Below, piece after piece: positions 1 to 11,281 of a stretch of DNA of 64,000 bases; the stretch's first letter is position 1; every line of letters starts with the position of its first letter. The stretch is from NCBI RefSeq assembly GCF_000687475.1, contig NC_057320.1, positions 496,001 to 560,000 of the forward strand, given 5' to 3'. The notes below the pieces were generated by a model. The model ran no database searches. It was not told the DNA's origin and was given only the letters and a program-made list of their open reading frames with translations. Made by a program: the position numbers and the translations under genes. The DNA comes from Ustilaginoidea virens. Lineage: Eukaryota > Ascomycota > Sordariomycetes > Hypocreales > Clavicipitaceae.

Positions 1-700
1 CGGGTACCCCTCGCTGCAAGGGCAAAAAAAAAAAAGGGAGGCAGGTACTAGACCTAATCTATCGTCCCCGTTTGAGATGCAGCCGCCAAACTCCTTTCAC
101 GGCATTTTCCCACGTTGGCCGACATCGGCAGCAATCTGGGAGCAAGTCTTTGTCTTGGGTGGCAATTCTGTCCTGCAGCGAATGCGCACAAGAAGAACCT
201 TGCAGCCCACGGTGACACCCAGTCAAGCCCCTAGGCGCATGCCGACGGCCCGGGGAATTATCTCCGAAGCATCCACGAGCATGCATGCAGACTGCTGGCG
301 CCCATGATGAAGGTGGCCTTTTCGCACGACTGGACACTTGTGTTAGGTTAGGTGTAGGTACCTAATTTTTGACGGGCTCGCTGGGCTGGAGCAAGGACCA
401 GCCAGTCAATGTCAATACCACGCAAGGTACCTCTACCTACAGGGTGGGCGTGCTGGATTCTGGAATGGTCCAGTCTGGTGCGTCTGGTGCGTCTGGTGCG
501 GCTGGTGCTAAATACGAAAACAGGCAGCTAACCTGGTCGGCCGCCTGTCCGGCTTACAAATGCATTTTCATGGCCCCGACAGCCCGTCATGTGATGCGCT
601 CAGCAGCGCAGCGGCTCGAGTCTTGGTGTCACGATCAATGAGGTCAGAGTGTGTATTATAATAGGCTTGGTTTCTCTCTCTAGCTAATATCTACGGGGAG
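1..700. other. Un-RIPed flanking (host-side) DNA, no gene recognised
   Basis: This is the only stretch with ordinary fungal composition: GC-rich, with CA and TG dinucleotides abundant, whereas everything to its right is AT-rich and depleted of them. It carries a short poly-A run near base 26 and several GGTACCT/TACCTAC motifs. Short open frames exist on both strands (77-307 plus, 59-337 minus, 369-641 plus), but they overlap each other and none resembles a known protein. I therefore call no gene. The composition change at about 645-700 marks the edge of the transposon cluster. It could be promoter or intergenic DNA of a host gene lying to the left. Confidence 0.6.
473..508. repeat. Four tandem copies of a 9-bp unit (GTCTGGTGC)
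   Basis: Units lie at 473-481, 482-490, 491-499 and 500-508, the last starting GG instead of GT. They sit in the un-RIPed flank. The unit is a multiple of three, so it could be coding, but no supported ORF contains it. Confidence 0.85.
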
Positions 701-702
701 CT

Positions 703-724
703 AAGCTATATATATATATATATA
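703..724. repeat. (TA)n microsatellite at the edge of the transposon cluster
   Basis: An alternating TA run of about 20 bases sits where GC-rich flank gives way to RIPed DNA. It may mark the insertion point of the oldest element (E), whose other end is outside the window. Confidence 0.7.
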
Positions 725-731
725 GACGTTA

Positions 732-751
732 TCACGTGAGGGTCACGTGAG
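732..751. promoter_or_regulatory. Direct repeat of the palindrome TCACGTGA
   Basis: TCACGTGAG occurs at 732-740 and again at 743-751, separated by two bases. The core CACGTG is the E-box recognised by bHLH factors in fungi. It lies beside the presumed 3' LTR of element E, so it may be part of that LTR or of the target. Function is inferred from the motif only. Confidence 0.4.
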
Positions 752-2145
752 TGATATATGACAAGTGCCGCCCGTTAAAGAAAAATAGTATCCTCGCTAT
801 ATATAGATCGTAAGTGATTTAATTATCCTTAACGCCTGAATTCCATTCCTGCCTATTACCCTAAGCCTCATCGAAGTGGGCGTTATTATATAGTAGGGAT
901 TCCGGTCGTAAGGGAGCGGTAGGTAGTTAAATCGACTTTATTAGGGTTACTAATAGAGATAGTGTATAGGTCGATAACAGAGATAATATATAGGTCGTTT
1001 ATCTTACTAATCGAAGTCTCTTTTTTATTATCTTAAGAGTTAAGGTTGCTAATCTCTTTTTCGTCTTAGGAGTTAATATTAGCTACTTAAGAGTCGAAGA
1101 TACTAATTAGGGTATTAGATTCTTAGGGGTCGAAGCTAGTAAGGGTAACTCTATAATAGTGATAGTTAAGGTACGATTAATAGCATTAATAAGTTAGTAT
1201 AGAGCCGATGCATTACGCGTAAAAGCCTTAGTAAGCTTAAATATTCGCTGCGTCTATTAAATCGTCTATTCCTCAATAAGTTTAGAATAACGCTTAAGGG
1301 CCTCTATATATCGGAGTGATTACTCGAACTATTTCTCAGAGATATAAATAAATTAGGGTGCTAGGTAGTTAAAGTCTACTATTTCTCTAATAGGATTAGT
1401 TTAGGCGTAATACTTATTAATAGCTTTAAGCAGGTTAGAAGCAATTTAAATCAACTTTGCTAATTCTTAGGCTATATTAGGGGCAGGATAGCTTTATAAG
1501 TCGCGATTATAAGTATTATTAGTAAGCTTGGAGATAAATTAAGTTAATTTCGTTAATTCTATAAGTATATCGCGGGAGGGTAAATAAGATAGAGGTTACT
1601 ATTAGATAGCTAGAGGGGGTATAAATTAAGGAGGTAACTACTAATCGATTAGGGTAAAAGATATAATCGGGGTCGGGCTAGAGGGCATTATATTTATTAG
1701 GGGTTCGTCTCTAATAGGATAGAAATATCGCTAAGTATTAATAATAGAGGTCAGATATAAAGGGATCTAATTAAGAAGGGCCTAATAGTATCGATATACA
1801 TTCTAGTATTAGGCGTTTTAAAATAACGCAGATCCCTAAATTATTTTAGAAATAACCGCTCGAAGGATATCCTATAGGTCTTTAGGGACTTAAAGCGCAA
1901 CCGGAATTTTTTTAGTTAGGGTATTATTAGATGGTGTAGTATATATACTAGTGAGATTAAGTAAGGAAAAGATATTTATTAGAAAGGCTACTTTAATAAC
2001 CTCCTAAGGTAATACCCTTCGATATAAAAGGAAATGCCTAGCGAGAATATATTATAGTAAGTTAGGTCTATATGCTTAGATAATACCGACGATATTCTAG
2101 CGGGACTATAATACTATAGATTATATAGATATCGTAGGAGGTTAT
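752..2145 (-). mobile_element. Element E (Ty3/gypsy), 3'-terminal part, heavily RIPed
   Basis: Assigned to E by continuity: the solo LTR at 2146-2879 interrupts this DNA with a perfect 5-bp duplication, and the E integrase is read on the minus strand just to the right. This stretch should hold the 3' untranslated region and 3' LTR. No LTR pair can be shown because the 5' LTR is outside the window; TGACAAGTGCC at about 759 is a candidate outer LTR end. Degenerate TTAAGAGTCGAAG-like repeats are visible at about 1030-1140. No gene can be read. Confidence 0.45.
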
Positions 2146-2879
2146 TGTTAAAATCCTATAGTAGCCTACTAGGCTGCTAGCCTTATGCCTTACTGGCCTA
2201 CTAACCTTCTGGCCCTTATACCGCCTCTTGGACTTATGGTAGTATTACCTTAGGCCTTTGCCTTTTACCTTAAGGATTTTCAGTGGATTATTTACTGTAT
2301 ATCAAGTAAGGTAGGCCTTGCTAAAAAGGTGTGGCATTGCTAAATTAGCGTGGTGGGCCTACTAGTGTGGTGGCGGCCTACTAGTGTGGTGGCTAGTCCA
2401 CTAGTGTGGTGGGTAGTCACTAGCGTGGTGGCTAGTTACTAGTGTGGTGACTAGTTACTAGTGCGGTGGTTAGGGTGGTTGGAAAGGCTGGATATAGTGG
2501 GGCTGCTGACGTATTATATACGTGGCATAGCGAGTATTACGGGGAGCTTTCTTACTGGCTACCTTAGATGCCTGGGCCCACCCCTCCTTCGTGTATATAT
2601 AGGATAGCTTTCCCCCTTCTTTCTAGATAGTAGAAGGGTAGCACAATCGAGTCTGTTAATGCACTATATGCCTCTTAACTTCCACCTTCCCTGCGTTTCT
2701 GGTTATCTTATATTTGCCTTGCCTTTATACTTGCCCTGCTTTATAGCACTTGTATAGTCTTAGGACTTGGTGAAAAATCTAGTATTTATACTAAGATTAG
2801 TTCACAGGTCGCAGACAGTCTTATGCCATCTAGCTAGCTAGTAAGGCTTTGCTTTATAGTGACCTTGAGAATTGCAATA
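2146..2879 (+). repeat. Solo LTR of copia family A inside element E
   Basis: The sequence starts TGTTAAAATCC and ends TTGCAATA (TTGCAACA with a RIP C-to-T change). It is flanked by the perfect 5-bp duplication GTTAT at 2141-2145 and 2880-2884. It matches the LTRs of A1 (34806-35565 and 48951-49710) along its whole 734 bp. No internal region is attached, so it is what remains after LTR-LTR recombination. It includes the family's tandem CTAGTGTGGTGG array at about 2360-2470. Confidence 0.93.
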
Positions 2880-4470
2880 GTTATAAGTATTAAGTTTATA
2901 TATACGGGAGGGTTAAAATACTAAAAAGAAGTATAGAGAAGGAAAGAATAAAGGGATAAAAAAAAAGAATTAATAAGGTTAGCTAATATTAATTAGGTAA
3001 GGCTAGAATAAGGTAAAAGGGTCTTATTATTTAAGCAGCTGTATCGCCTAATAGGCTATATATTATAAAAGATCGGTAGGAAGTTAAATCGATTAAGCTA
3101 CTATTATAATAATCGGTTAAGCTACTAATATAATAGTCGGTTAAGCTATTACTATAATAGAATTAACTCGATTATTATTCTAATATTATAATAGTTTTAG
3201 GCCAGATAGTTTCTTTAGTATTATATCCGCTATTATCTACTAGTTATATAAGCTATTAAGATCGGCGAATTTAATATAATATTAGGTTCCATCCTTTATC
3301 GTTTTATAGTCGATTATCTACTATATATTATAATCGGTAAGGCATACTAATACTAATATTAGGGCTAGCCATTAAAATAGATCGGGTATAAAAAGTTTAA
3401 AATAATCGATAGAGATAACTAGGTATATTCGCTAAGTATTTAGGAGGTTAAACTTATAGGCCGATCTGCCTATATATTATATTACCTTAAATAGGCTGGC
3501 AAACTTAGTAGAATACTTTTAGCTAAATTATAATAAGATCGAGTATCCTCTTCTATTAAAATAGATAAATACTTTATTATTAGATTAAAAGAATATTAAT
3601 CGGTATTTATTATTATAGTACGATTTTATTTGGATAATAGTAATAGCCATTATATTATAGGCTTAAAATCGTTCTTTAACGCAATTAAGTAAATCTAGAG
3701 GAGGGTATATAAGTACGCTAATAATATTATTAAGGTTAAAGCTAAAAACGATTTAATTTAGCGAAGCTCTAGTCGATATATTTAGGGCATTATTAAATTT
3801 AAATTAGAGTTTAAATAGAATTATCTCTTACTAACATAAGTCTTTTAAGTAATAAATATAGATTTAGACTATCGACTTAATCTATTAAATTATTTATTCT
3901 ATTTAACTATTTATTTAGGGATAATAGGCTATCGAGTAAAGTAGTTTCATTCCTATTAGTTTCCAAAAACTAGACTATATAGTAGATAAGAATCTCCTAT
4001 CTCTATTGCTAATAACTACCTTTAGGATCCCCTAGTTAGAGGATAGTAATCTATTATAAAAAAGGGAGGCGCATTAATATACAGATAAGGCATCTTTATA
4101 GGATGCTATTATTAACTATTTACTAAATTTATCGACTATAACTAATATAGAATTATTACCGTTAAGGGAGGTAGGCAATAATAGCAAAAAGTTAATAGAA
4201 ATTATATAATAGGGATAAAATAGAGGTAGTAGGGGTTATAGATTGCTATATTATTAATAATATTAAGGGTAGTAGATTTAGTAGAGGGGATAGCTTTAAA
4301 GGTAGTCTCTAAAATATTATAGTCCCTTATAGATATAAAACTATTAGACTACCTTACTTAATTTTAAGTAATCTAGATGGTTTCCATTATATATAGCAGC
4401 GAAAACTTTAGTTATTATATTCTTAGGTATATATAACCTAGGTGGGCAGTCTAAAGATATTTTCTAAAGT
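2880..4470 (-). pseudogene. Element E integrase (Ty3/gypsy), RIP-inactivated
   Basis: Read on the minus strand from 4470 down, this gives a gypsy integrase. A zinc-binding N-terminal region with FAAIYNG and FYIYKGL is followed by the catalytic core. First acid: VIVDKFSK near 4130. Second: VVISNRDRRF near 3990-4010. Then SIAYYP and the glutamate in NSQIEQ at about 3897-3899. The H of the usual HPQ appears as Y, as RIP predicts, and many Gln/Trp codons are stops. The reading continues upstream in 34503-34805 across the B0 insertion. The C-terminal portion (2880-3500) is too decayed to classify. Confidence 0.75.
3093..3164. repeat. Three tandem 24-bp units in element E
   Basis: Units at 3093-3116, 3117-3140 and 3141-3164 each begin TTAAGCTA and run into TATAATA; the first two end in TCGG. 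They lie in the region after the E integrase core, so may be a repeat in the C-terminal tail or the 3' untranslated region. Confidence 0.75.
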
Positions 4471-5198
4471 TGTTGCAAAATGGTGACTCAGAACACTGTT
4501 GGAAAGTATACTAAGTACCGACAGTGGCGTACAAGGCGTTGCAGAATAAAACAAAGAGCTATTTTAAGGATTTAAGGCGCACGAGAGGTTGACCAGAGTA
4601 AAGATATTAGGGAAATCTGATTCTAATTGTTAGTGATTATTCTAGCTAGAAAGAGGGAATTTTGGGTATATTTCTACCATCTTGAAAAAGTGGTTGAAAA
4701 TAATGAAAAACCGCAAAAATAGCGAAAAACCCGACGAAAAGTCGGTCTGCCCAACCGTGCCCAGTCTGTGCCTAATATCCTACCCAGTGCATACCCAACC
4801 AAGCCCAGTGGCTTATAGCGGTATGCCGGATGCCCTATAATAGCCTGCCGTACGGGCCGGAAGCCCTATATCGGTCTGCCGTAAATGACCGGTGTAGCGG
4901 GTGACTGTATATAGAAGGCCGAAAGTGCTGGTATTAGCAAGGTTTGCCTATTTGGTAATCCCGTAGAAATGCGCCGCCTGTTGTGGGCCCTGTGGCCCGC
5001 TGTGACCGGCCGCTGTGGCCGGCTGTGGGGCGCTGTGCTGGTGCCGTGACCGGCGCTGTGGCCCACTGTAATCGGCGTTGTGGGGCGCTGTGCCCCACTA
5101 TAGCGCCTGTTATAGCCACTGCGATATCTCAACGTAGAGACGTCGTACGGTAGCGAGACCAGTACCAAAATACAGCTAAAAAGGCGCTGATTTCAATA
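4471..5198 (-). repeat. B0 3' LTR
   Basis: This 728-bp LTR matches the B1 LTRs. The polypurine tract lies just inside it (5199-5215 on the plus strand, AATCAGAGGGGG on the element strand). The GC-rich block at about 4971-5100 keeps TG/CA dinucleotides that RIP has largely removed from the adjacent internal region. Apparent ORFs on either strand here (for example 4866-5168) are reading frames through this LTR, not genes. Confidence 0.92.
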
Positions 5199-5286
5199 CC
5201 CCCTCTGATTAGCAATATGGCTAATCCTAGCGTTAGAATAAAAGAAAGAAACCCTATAAAAAATTAGAAAAAAAAAGATGATGATG

Positions 5287-7078
5287 CTATAGGGATTGCA
5301 GCCCTAATAGCTGCCGAAATATGGGGAATTTCGGGCTTAGAAGTGGTTTGGTAAGTCTATCCGCAGGCATATCTGTCGTAGGTAAATAAGATATTTTTAC
5401 CAGGCTACCGTGGGCCTTCTTACGTATATACCGGAATTTAAGTAAGGTATGCTTAGTGCGGGCATATTGATTTGGGTTATTTGCGTTAGAAATAGACCCT
5501 TAGTTATTGCAGTATAGTAGTATCGGGCGTTGAATATCGACTTAGATTTCTTTAAATAAATTAGATATTTATTCTACTTTGCGAATCGCCTTAAGTATTG
5601 CATTAGACTCGGCTTTAAGTATTAATAAAACTACAGTTGAAGACCGTTTTAACCTCTAGCTAATAGGCCCACTATTCAAAGTAGTAAGATAACCACTAGT
5701 AGACTTTAAAGTCAGCCGGCACTTAATAAAATCGCTATCAGAAAATGCAGCTAATACTACGGTAGCTTTAGCGACTCGGTAATAAATAGCTATATTTGCT
5801 GTACCAGCTAAGTAGCGGAAAGTGCCCTTAGCAGCATTAAGCTGTGTAGTAGAAGCCTATTGTATATATCGTGATAGGTATTGCGTTGGAAAGGCAAGGT
5901 TAGGTCTTAATATCATTATTAACTATATCGATGTCCCTACTAGCTACTAGAATAAGTATTAATTATTAGTATTTAGCGGCATATCGTTAGCCTCAGTAAG
6001 TATACCGGGCTATAGTAGGATTAAATGTAGTTGTGCGTCCTTAAGGTTAAATTTCTTAAGGACTTCCGTAATAAATTGCGATTGGTGCAGCTATAATAGG
6101 CCCTTTTCTTTATCTTTAATAATCTATACTTTAAGAAAGAAGGAGGTAGGTCCTCGGTCTTTTATAGTATAAACCTTATAGAATTTGGCCTTAAGCTGGT
6201 CAATATAGCTAAAGTCTAGACCGATAATCAAGCAGTCATCCATATAGGTCATAATAAAGGTATGTATTCCTTTATTATAGAAGACGGTAGTATTAGAAAG
6301 TAATGGCTTAAAACCCTCTTGCACTAGTAGGTCTTTTAACCGTAACTGCCACTCGCGAGGGCCTTATTTTAGCCCATATAAGGCTTTCTTTAATAGTATG
6401 ACTTATAATGCAAAGGGGTTATATTCAACCTTAGTAAGCAAGGCTAGAAGTCGATAATGCTACTAGTTAGACTATAAGGCTAGGTTAGGTAAGAGTAGGC
6501 TTTTTGCAAATTCTAAAAAACTAATTAGAATCTCTATATAAATCATCTCTAGTAATTTACTATTTAGAAAGGCACTAATAAAGTCGATCTGCTTTATTTC
6601 CTAGTTATTTGCAGCAATAAGAGTAAGGATAATCCTCTATATTAGTGGGATCGAAGTAGAGGCATAGGTCTCTATAAAGTCTTGCCTAGATACCTATATA
6701 AAGCCTTTAACAACTAATCATGCCTTATATTTAACCGGGTTATTATTTGCATCTTTCTTTATACGAAAAATAGGCCGGTTGCGTAATATCTTCCTACTAG
6801 TAGGAATACTAGCCTTTAGTATAAATTAGAAGATATTTAAGTCGATTAATTGCTCGAATTCCGAAAATAAGGCCTTAACCTAGCTATCCTTATATAGGTT
6901 ATATAAGACTTCCTTCTAGCTATTAGGCATACCTTCTAGGGCCTATTTTGCAGCCTTAATCTTTACTGCATAATAAATATCGTAAAAAGCATAGGAAGGG
7001 GGGAAATCCTATATAGAAGCCTCTAGGGGGCTGCCTAGGTATCCGAAAATCTAGTCGTTTTTTGGCTAGGTGGGTAGG
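5287..7078 (-). pseudogene. B0 pol, reverse transcriptase and RNase H part
   Basis: Ty1/copia reverse transcriptase and RNase H on the minus strand, ending at a stop at 5289-5287. The active-site motif YMDD is readable near 6235-6250 in the longest surviving open piece (6124-6324). The RNase H region with its DSD-type acid lies near 5700-5760. Stops sit at positions where B1 and B2 have Gln or Trp. The fragment ends at the LINE insertion (duplicated target at 7079-7092); its upstream continuation is at 21269-21719. Confidence 0.88.
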
Positions 7079-7092
7079 AAAGCACCCTATTA
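7079..7092. repeat. 14-bp target-site duplication of LINE D1, left copy
   Basis: AAAGCACCCTATTA occurs here and again at 21255-21268. In the intact relative B1 the corresponding site is a single GGTGCTTTCC stretch near 26638 (opposite strand). Confidence 0.88.
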
Positions 7093-9055
7093 TATATATA
7101 TATATATATTACACTAGCTAAGCTATCTAGGGGGGGGGATAAGCCCCCATCTAGCCTAGTGCTAGTACCTCTATGCCTAATCTATATAGGAAACCCGAGT
7201 GCTGGGAGGAAAACCTATATACTATCTATGGTCGATGGTATCCCTTCGGAATCGAAGGGGGTTTACTATATATTGCGAAGAGGTGTCCTATCGCGTGAGA
7301 CTAGGTCTGGCGGCAGGGCTGGGAAAGTATGGATAGTGGGCGCGCCTTGATAGGCGCGGTGATTTGCCTTAGTGGTTATTGGTCATTGGTTATTAGGTAT
7401 TGGTTAGGCTCTAGGGTGGGTGTAAATTAGAACCGATATGGTTAATATTATTGGGTATAGGAGGCGGCGGTAATATTAGTATCGGGTGGGCGGCGGTATT
7501 GCGGTGAGTCGCGCGTTTTATTGTTATTGGCTTCGTCTGATATAGGTTAGGGCAGCTAGCAGACGGTCGAGTGATCTAGTGCGGGCATATAGCGGTATAA
7601 AGTCTCCCTTACCTGCCTTACCTTTTTGATTCCTTTCCTCTTCCCTTTTTCTTCCTTATTAAAAATTACTAAGAATTTTCCTTTACTTCTCCGCCTCGAT
7701 TGCGCTATAGTAGTTTTTATGCATCCTTTGTTCTTCGATATGCCTACCGTTCTAGAGTTAGGTCTTAGCCTGGCTCGAAAATAGCTATATCGTCCCTATG
7801 TATGCCGCGGTGCTAATATAGCCGCTCGTTATTATAACTAATAAGGTAAGAGGTTCTTTTTAATCGTTATCTATCTTTTTTTAATAGTAGGTAGGGCTCG
7901 GGGGTGCCTATTTCGCTTATACTTCGAAGCAGAAGCCTTATTATATCCTAGTGTATAATACTACAAACCGCGAACCAGTAGAGAGTATGCTTATATTGTA
8001 GAAGGCCTATACTTGCGAGTAGGAAGTAAGTATATTAGTTTGCCGGTATCCTTTAACTTTATAGTTAACTTTAGTAGGTAGATGAAGATGATTACTATAA
8101 GGCCTAGTAGGCTATATATCAGTCTATTGCGTTAGTTACCTCGGTGCCTTAAAAGGGTTAAGATAATTCTGCCGTTATAATGCGAATGATGGTACCTATA
8201 GTCTTAATCTCGCTATTAGCCGACTTCCTTAGGCTTATTAAGAGAGGGGTTTTAGCTTTAGAGCGCGCCTATAGTGGCGAGCCTTAGCCTTTTTCATCGG
8301 TCGAGGGAACTTAGCCTCCTATTACTACTGCCGGCAATAGAAGCCCTATTAGTTCCGTTATTATATTAGATATCAATAATAAGCCTACTCCCGGGCCTAC
8401 TACTATAGAGGAATTACCTTATAGCGAAGGGGTCTCGCTAATATAGTCTAAGACTCCTATAATGCTATCTTTTAGTAAATTATAGTAAGTAGTTGCGTTT
8501 TTAAAGTTTATAAAGTCCTAAGCGGAGTCTTAGCTAGTAGTATCTGCCTCTAGAGTACTAGCTATACTACTATTGAAGCCTCCTTTACCTATTGCTTAAT
8601 TGGTGTAGCCTAAGTAAGTTAAATTAATAATTCTATCGCTATCTTCTCTTCGTCTTTATGCCGATATCCCTATCCTCTCCCCCTTTAAAAGGAAAAGGGA
8701 GGGGTTAAAGACGATAGAGTTGCCTACGAAAGGAATACTAGGTCTAGCCGCTAGGATTAAATAAAAAATATATTTAAGATCTATAGTCTCTTTTTCCTTA
8801 GGGGGGAAGGGGAAAGGAAAGGGGAAAGTAAGGGTAGCCCCTAATAATAGCTATAGTAATAGAAAGGGTAGTATAGAGTGAGTAGGGGTCTAAGGGGTTA
8901 GGGATACTAAAAAGATTAAGGGTCTAAATCTATTAACTATATAAGTAGCTTATATAAAAAAGATATTCTTCCCCTATCTATATAATTAGTCGTATTTTTA
9001 TCTATAATTGTCTATATATATATATATAGTCTAGGGTTGGGGTGTAATTATATTA
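7093..9055 (-). mobile_element. D1 3' region downstream of ORF2, with TA tail
   Basis: Nearly 2 kb between the end of ORF2 and the tail. It includes a GC-richer, less RIPed part (7140-7600) with a motif at 7191-7216 also present near the 3' end of D2. A G- and A-rich stretch at about 8640-8900 corresponds to the C-rich run of D2 at 54810-54925. On the opposite strand a protein-like frame begins with ATG at 7719 and runs about 40 codons before decaying; I do not call it a gene. Nothing else is recognised. Confidence 0.6.
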
Positions 9056-9059
9056 GGTT

Positions 9060-11034
9060 GCTATTAGAGCCGAAGTCTGCGTAAGTAGTAAGTGCGATAG
9101 TTAGGGTAAATTATTCGAGCCGGTGGGTATTAAGGACCTATTTAATAACCTGCTTAGCTAAATCTTTATTTTCGAGTGCTTAGGTAATACTATACTTATT
9201 TAGTATAGGGCGGTCTTAGATATAGAGGGGAAGGTTTCTAAGATAGTTACTATACTCTAGGATTATATATTCGATATTTTCTATATTAAGACTGTATTAG
9301 CAATATAGGTAGCAGATAGATAGGACCTTCATCTTATATAGGAACTTATTAAGGCCTATTTTTTCTATTTTAAGTTAGGTAAGGAGGGAGGATTTATATT
9401 TATAGAGGTTTTTATAGAGATCTAGTATCTTCTTTATAGAGGTAAAGTTAGGGGCGCATTTAGTAGTAAAGCGGTTCTTTAGTAGGTATTGTACTTAGGC
9501 GAATTATTACTTTAATTGCTATCTCTTTATCTATTTAAAAGCTAGAGAGTAAGCGGGAGATAATTTATCGTCCTAAAGTAGAATCGAATCTTTAAAGGCT
9601 ATATAATTTAGTATTCTATTCTCAATCGGTTGCCTTTATCTATAGGTAGGTCTTTATTATAGCCGAGTTTGGATAATAGTATATATATTAGAGATAAGAT
9701 CGGCTATACTACTTTCTCGGGTTCTAGTAAGGAATCGTTATCGGGCTAGGTTAAAGTAGAGGTCGAGTAAGGGGACTATTACTTCGGTTTCTATAATTAC
9801 ATTAGGTATTACTCGGTAGGCTCTTATAATTATATAAAGGCACTTCGACTATTTAGCGGCTAGACTATATATAATGCCTTTTGCTACTTCTCCTAGCTTA
9901 ATAGGAGTATACTAGATTCTAGCGCTAAAGGCGATTATAGTTCTAATAACCTATATATATAATAGTCGGGCTTTATGGAACTAATATCCCTATATAAAGG
10001 CCGCTAGAGCGATAAGGGTAAGCTTCTGCCTTTCCAGCTTCTTTACTATTTAGGCCCTATAGTTAGTCCAGCTAAATTTACGGTTAATCTCTACTCTAAA
10101 GAATCGGGCGTATTATATAGGCTAGATAATCGTATTACCGAGTCGTATTATTATAGTATCCGGTTGGTGCTATTTAGTAAAATATATTAGCTCGCTCTTT
10201 ACTAGGTTGAATTTTAGTCTAGCCTCTACCGACTATTTTTCGCAGATCTTCTATACTTTCGAGAGGGTTATAACTATATCCCGTATTATTTTGCCATATG
10301 TAATTATATTAATATCATTTGCGAATCCTAAGGTTAGCGAGTTATCTACTACTTTAAGTCTATAGTATAGGGGTGCGATATAGAAGAGGAAAAAGATTAA
10401 AAAGATTAGGGAGCCTTAGGGCACTCCTGCCGTAATTAGGAATCTTTAGGTAGGTTAGCCTTCGAAGAAGATTTTAGCTAAATACAATATAGTAAAGCCT
10501 TAGACTTAGGCTGCTATCCATTAGGGGGCGCTACTTTAGAAGAGGAGGTATATAAATCTAGTATAATTAATAGTATCGAATGCCGCAAAGATATCTAGTT
10601 ATAGTAGCGATGCTATTCCTTTATACTACTAGGTGGCCTTAACTGCTTCTATTAGGGTATATAGCGCTATATCTATTGATCTATTTGCTCTATTGCCTAT
10701 TTATATATCTAGTAGTAATTTCCATTCTTCCGCGATTATTATTAGTCTCTTTGCTACTATAGCTTTAAGGATTTTACTAAAGAGGTTTAAGAAGGATATT
10801 AAGCGCCAGGCTCCTACTCTTTAGTATTCCTTAGGTATTTTGCCGGGTTTTCTTAATACTATAACTTTAGCTTCTTAAAACTATATTAGGTAGTAACTAG
10901 TTTTATATATAGTATTAAGGAGTATTATTAGGGCTCTAAGAATTAGTTCTCCGCAGGCTTTAAGGAATCCTACTAGTATACTATTAGGGCCTAATGCTTT
11001 CTAGCTGGCTATATATCGGAGGGTATTATAGATA
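9060..11034 (-). pseudogene. D1 ORF2, reverse transcriptase and C-terminal part
   Basis: Read on the minus strand from 11034, continuing ORF2 from 18380 across the C1 insertion. The conserved block GVP-stop-GSLIFLIFF, then LGFANDINIITYG near 10309-10345, is the LINE reverse transcriptase PQGS box and FADD catalytic box, with the first Asp changed to Asn. Near 9280-9060 the end reads YIILEYSNYLR, matching the H-x-LLECP-type C-terminal motif of Tad-like ORF2. Stops fall at presumed Gln/Trp codons. Function is lost. Confidence 0.8.
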
Positions 11035-11039
11035 TCTAC

Positions 11040-11281
11040 TGTAAAGGACTGGCCCTAGGGCTACTGCGAATAGGCATCGAATGAATATATTAAATAGACT
11101 AAGGAGGAAAGGAAGAGGACCCAAATAGGGGCCTCTAAGTAGTCTATTTATGCCCGTACGTAGTACGGGCCGAGTCCTTAGCGAGCCCTCGTGACCCTAT
11201 ACTAATACTCCTTAGGCTAGTCGCAGGCGTAGCCTAAGTCCTAGCTATATTATAGCGCGGGCGTAGCCCGAGCCCGTAATA
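11040..11281 (-). repeat. C1 3' LTR
   Basis: Starts TGTAAAGGACTGG on the plus strand and ends CCCGTAATA, where the other LTR has CCCGTGACA, a RIP difference. A G-rich polypurine tract (GGAGGAAGGGGG on the element strand) lies immediately inside at 11282-11295. Confidence 0.92.

Noticed and set aside
59..641. Three overlapping ORFs in the un-RIPed flank as host genes
   Set aside because: They overlap on opposite strands, are short and Arg/Pro/Ser-rich without recognisable domains, and no intron or promoter signals were convincing.
3340..4060. A decayed plus-strand protein at the left of B0
   Set aside because: The plus-strand reading had no motifs, while the minus strand gives an ordered gypsy integrase with three catalytic acids.
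4866..5168. Conserved 61-114 codon open frames through every family B LTR (also at 21653-22057, 28459-28872, 34165-34467, 37916-38260, 44731-45075)
   Set aside because: They occur on both strands of the same LTR segment and in two plus frames at once. Conservation comes from LTR copying and GC-rich, stop-poor composition, not from a protein.
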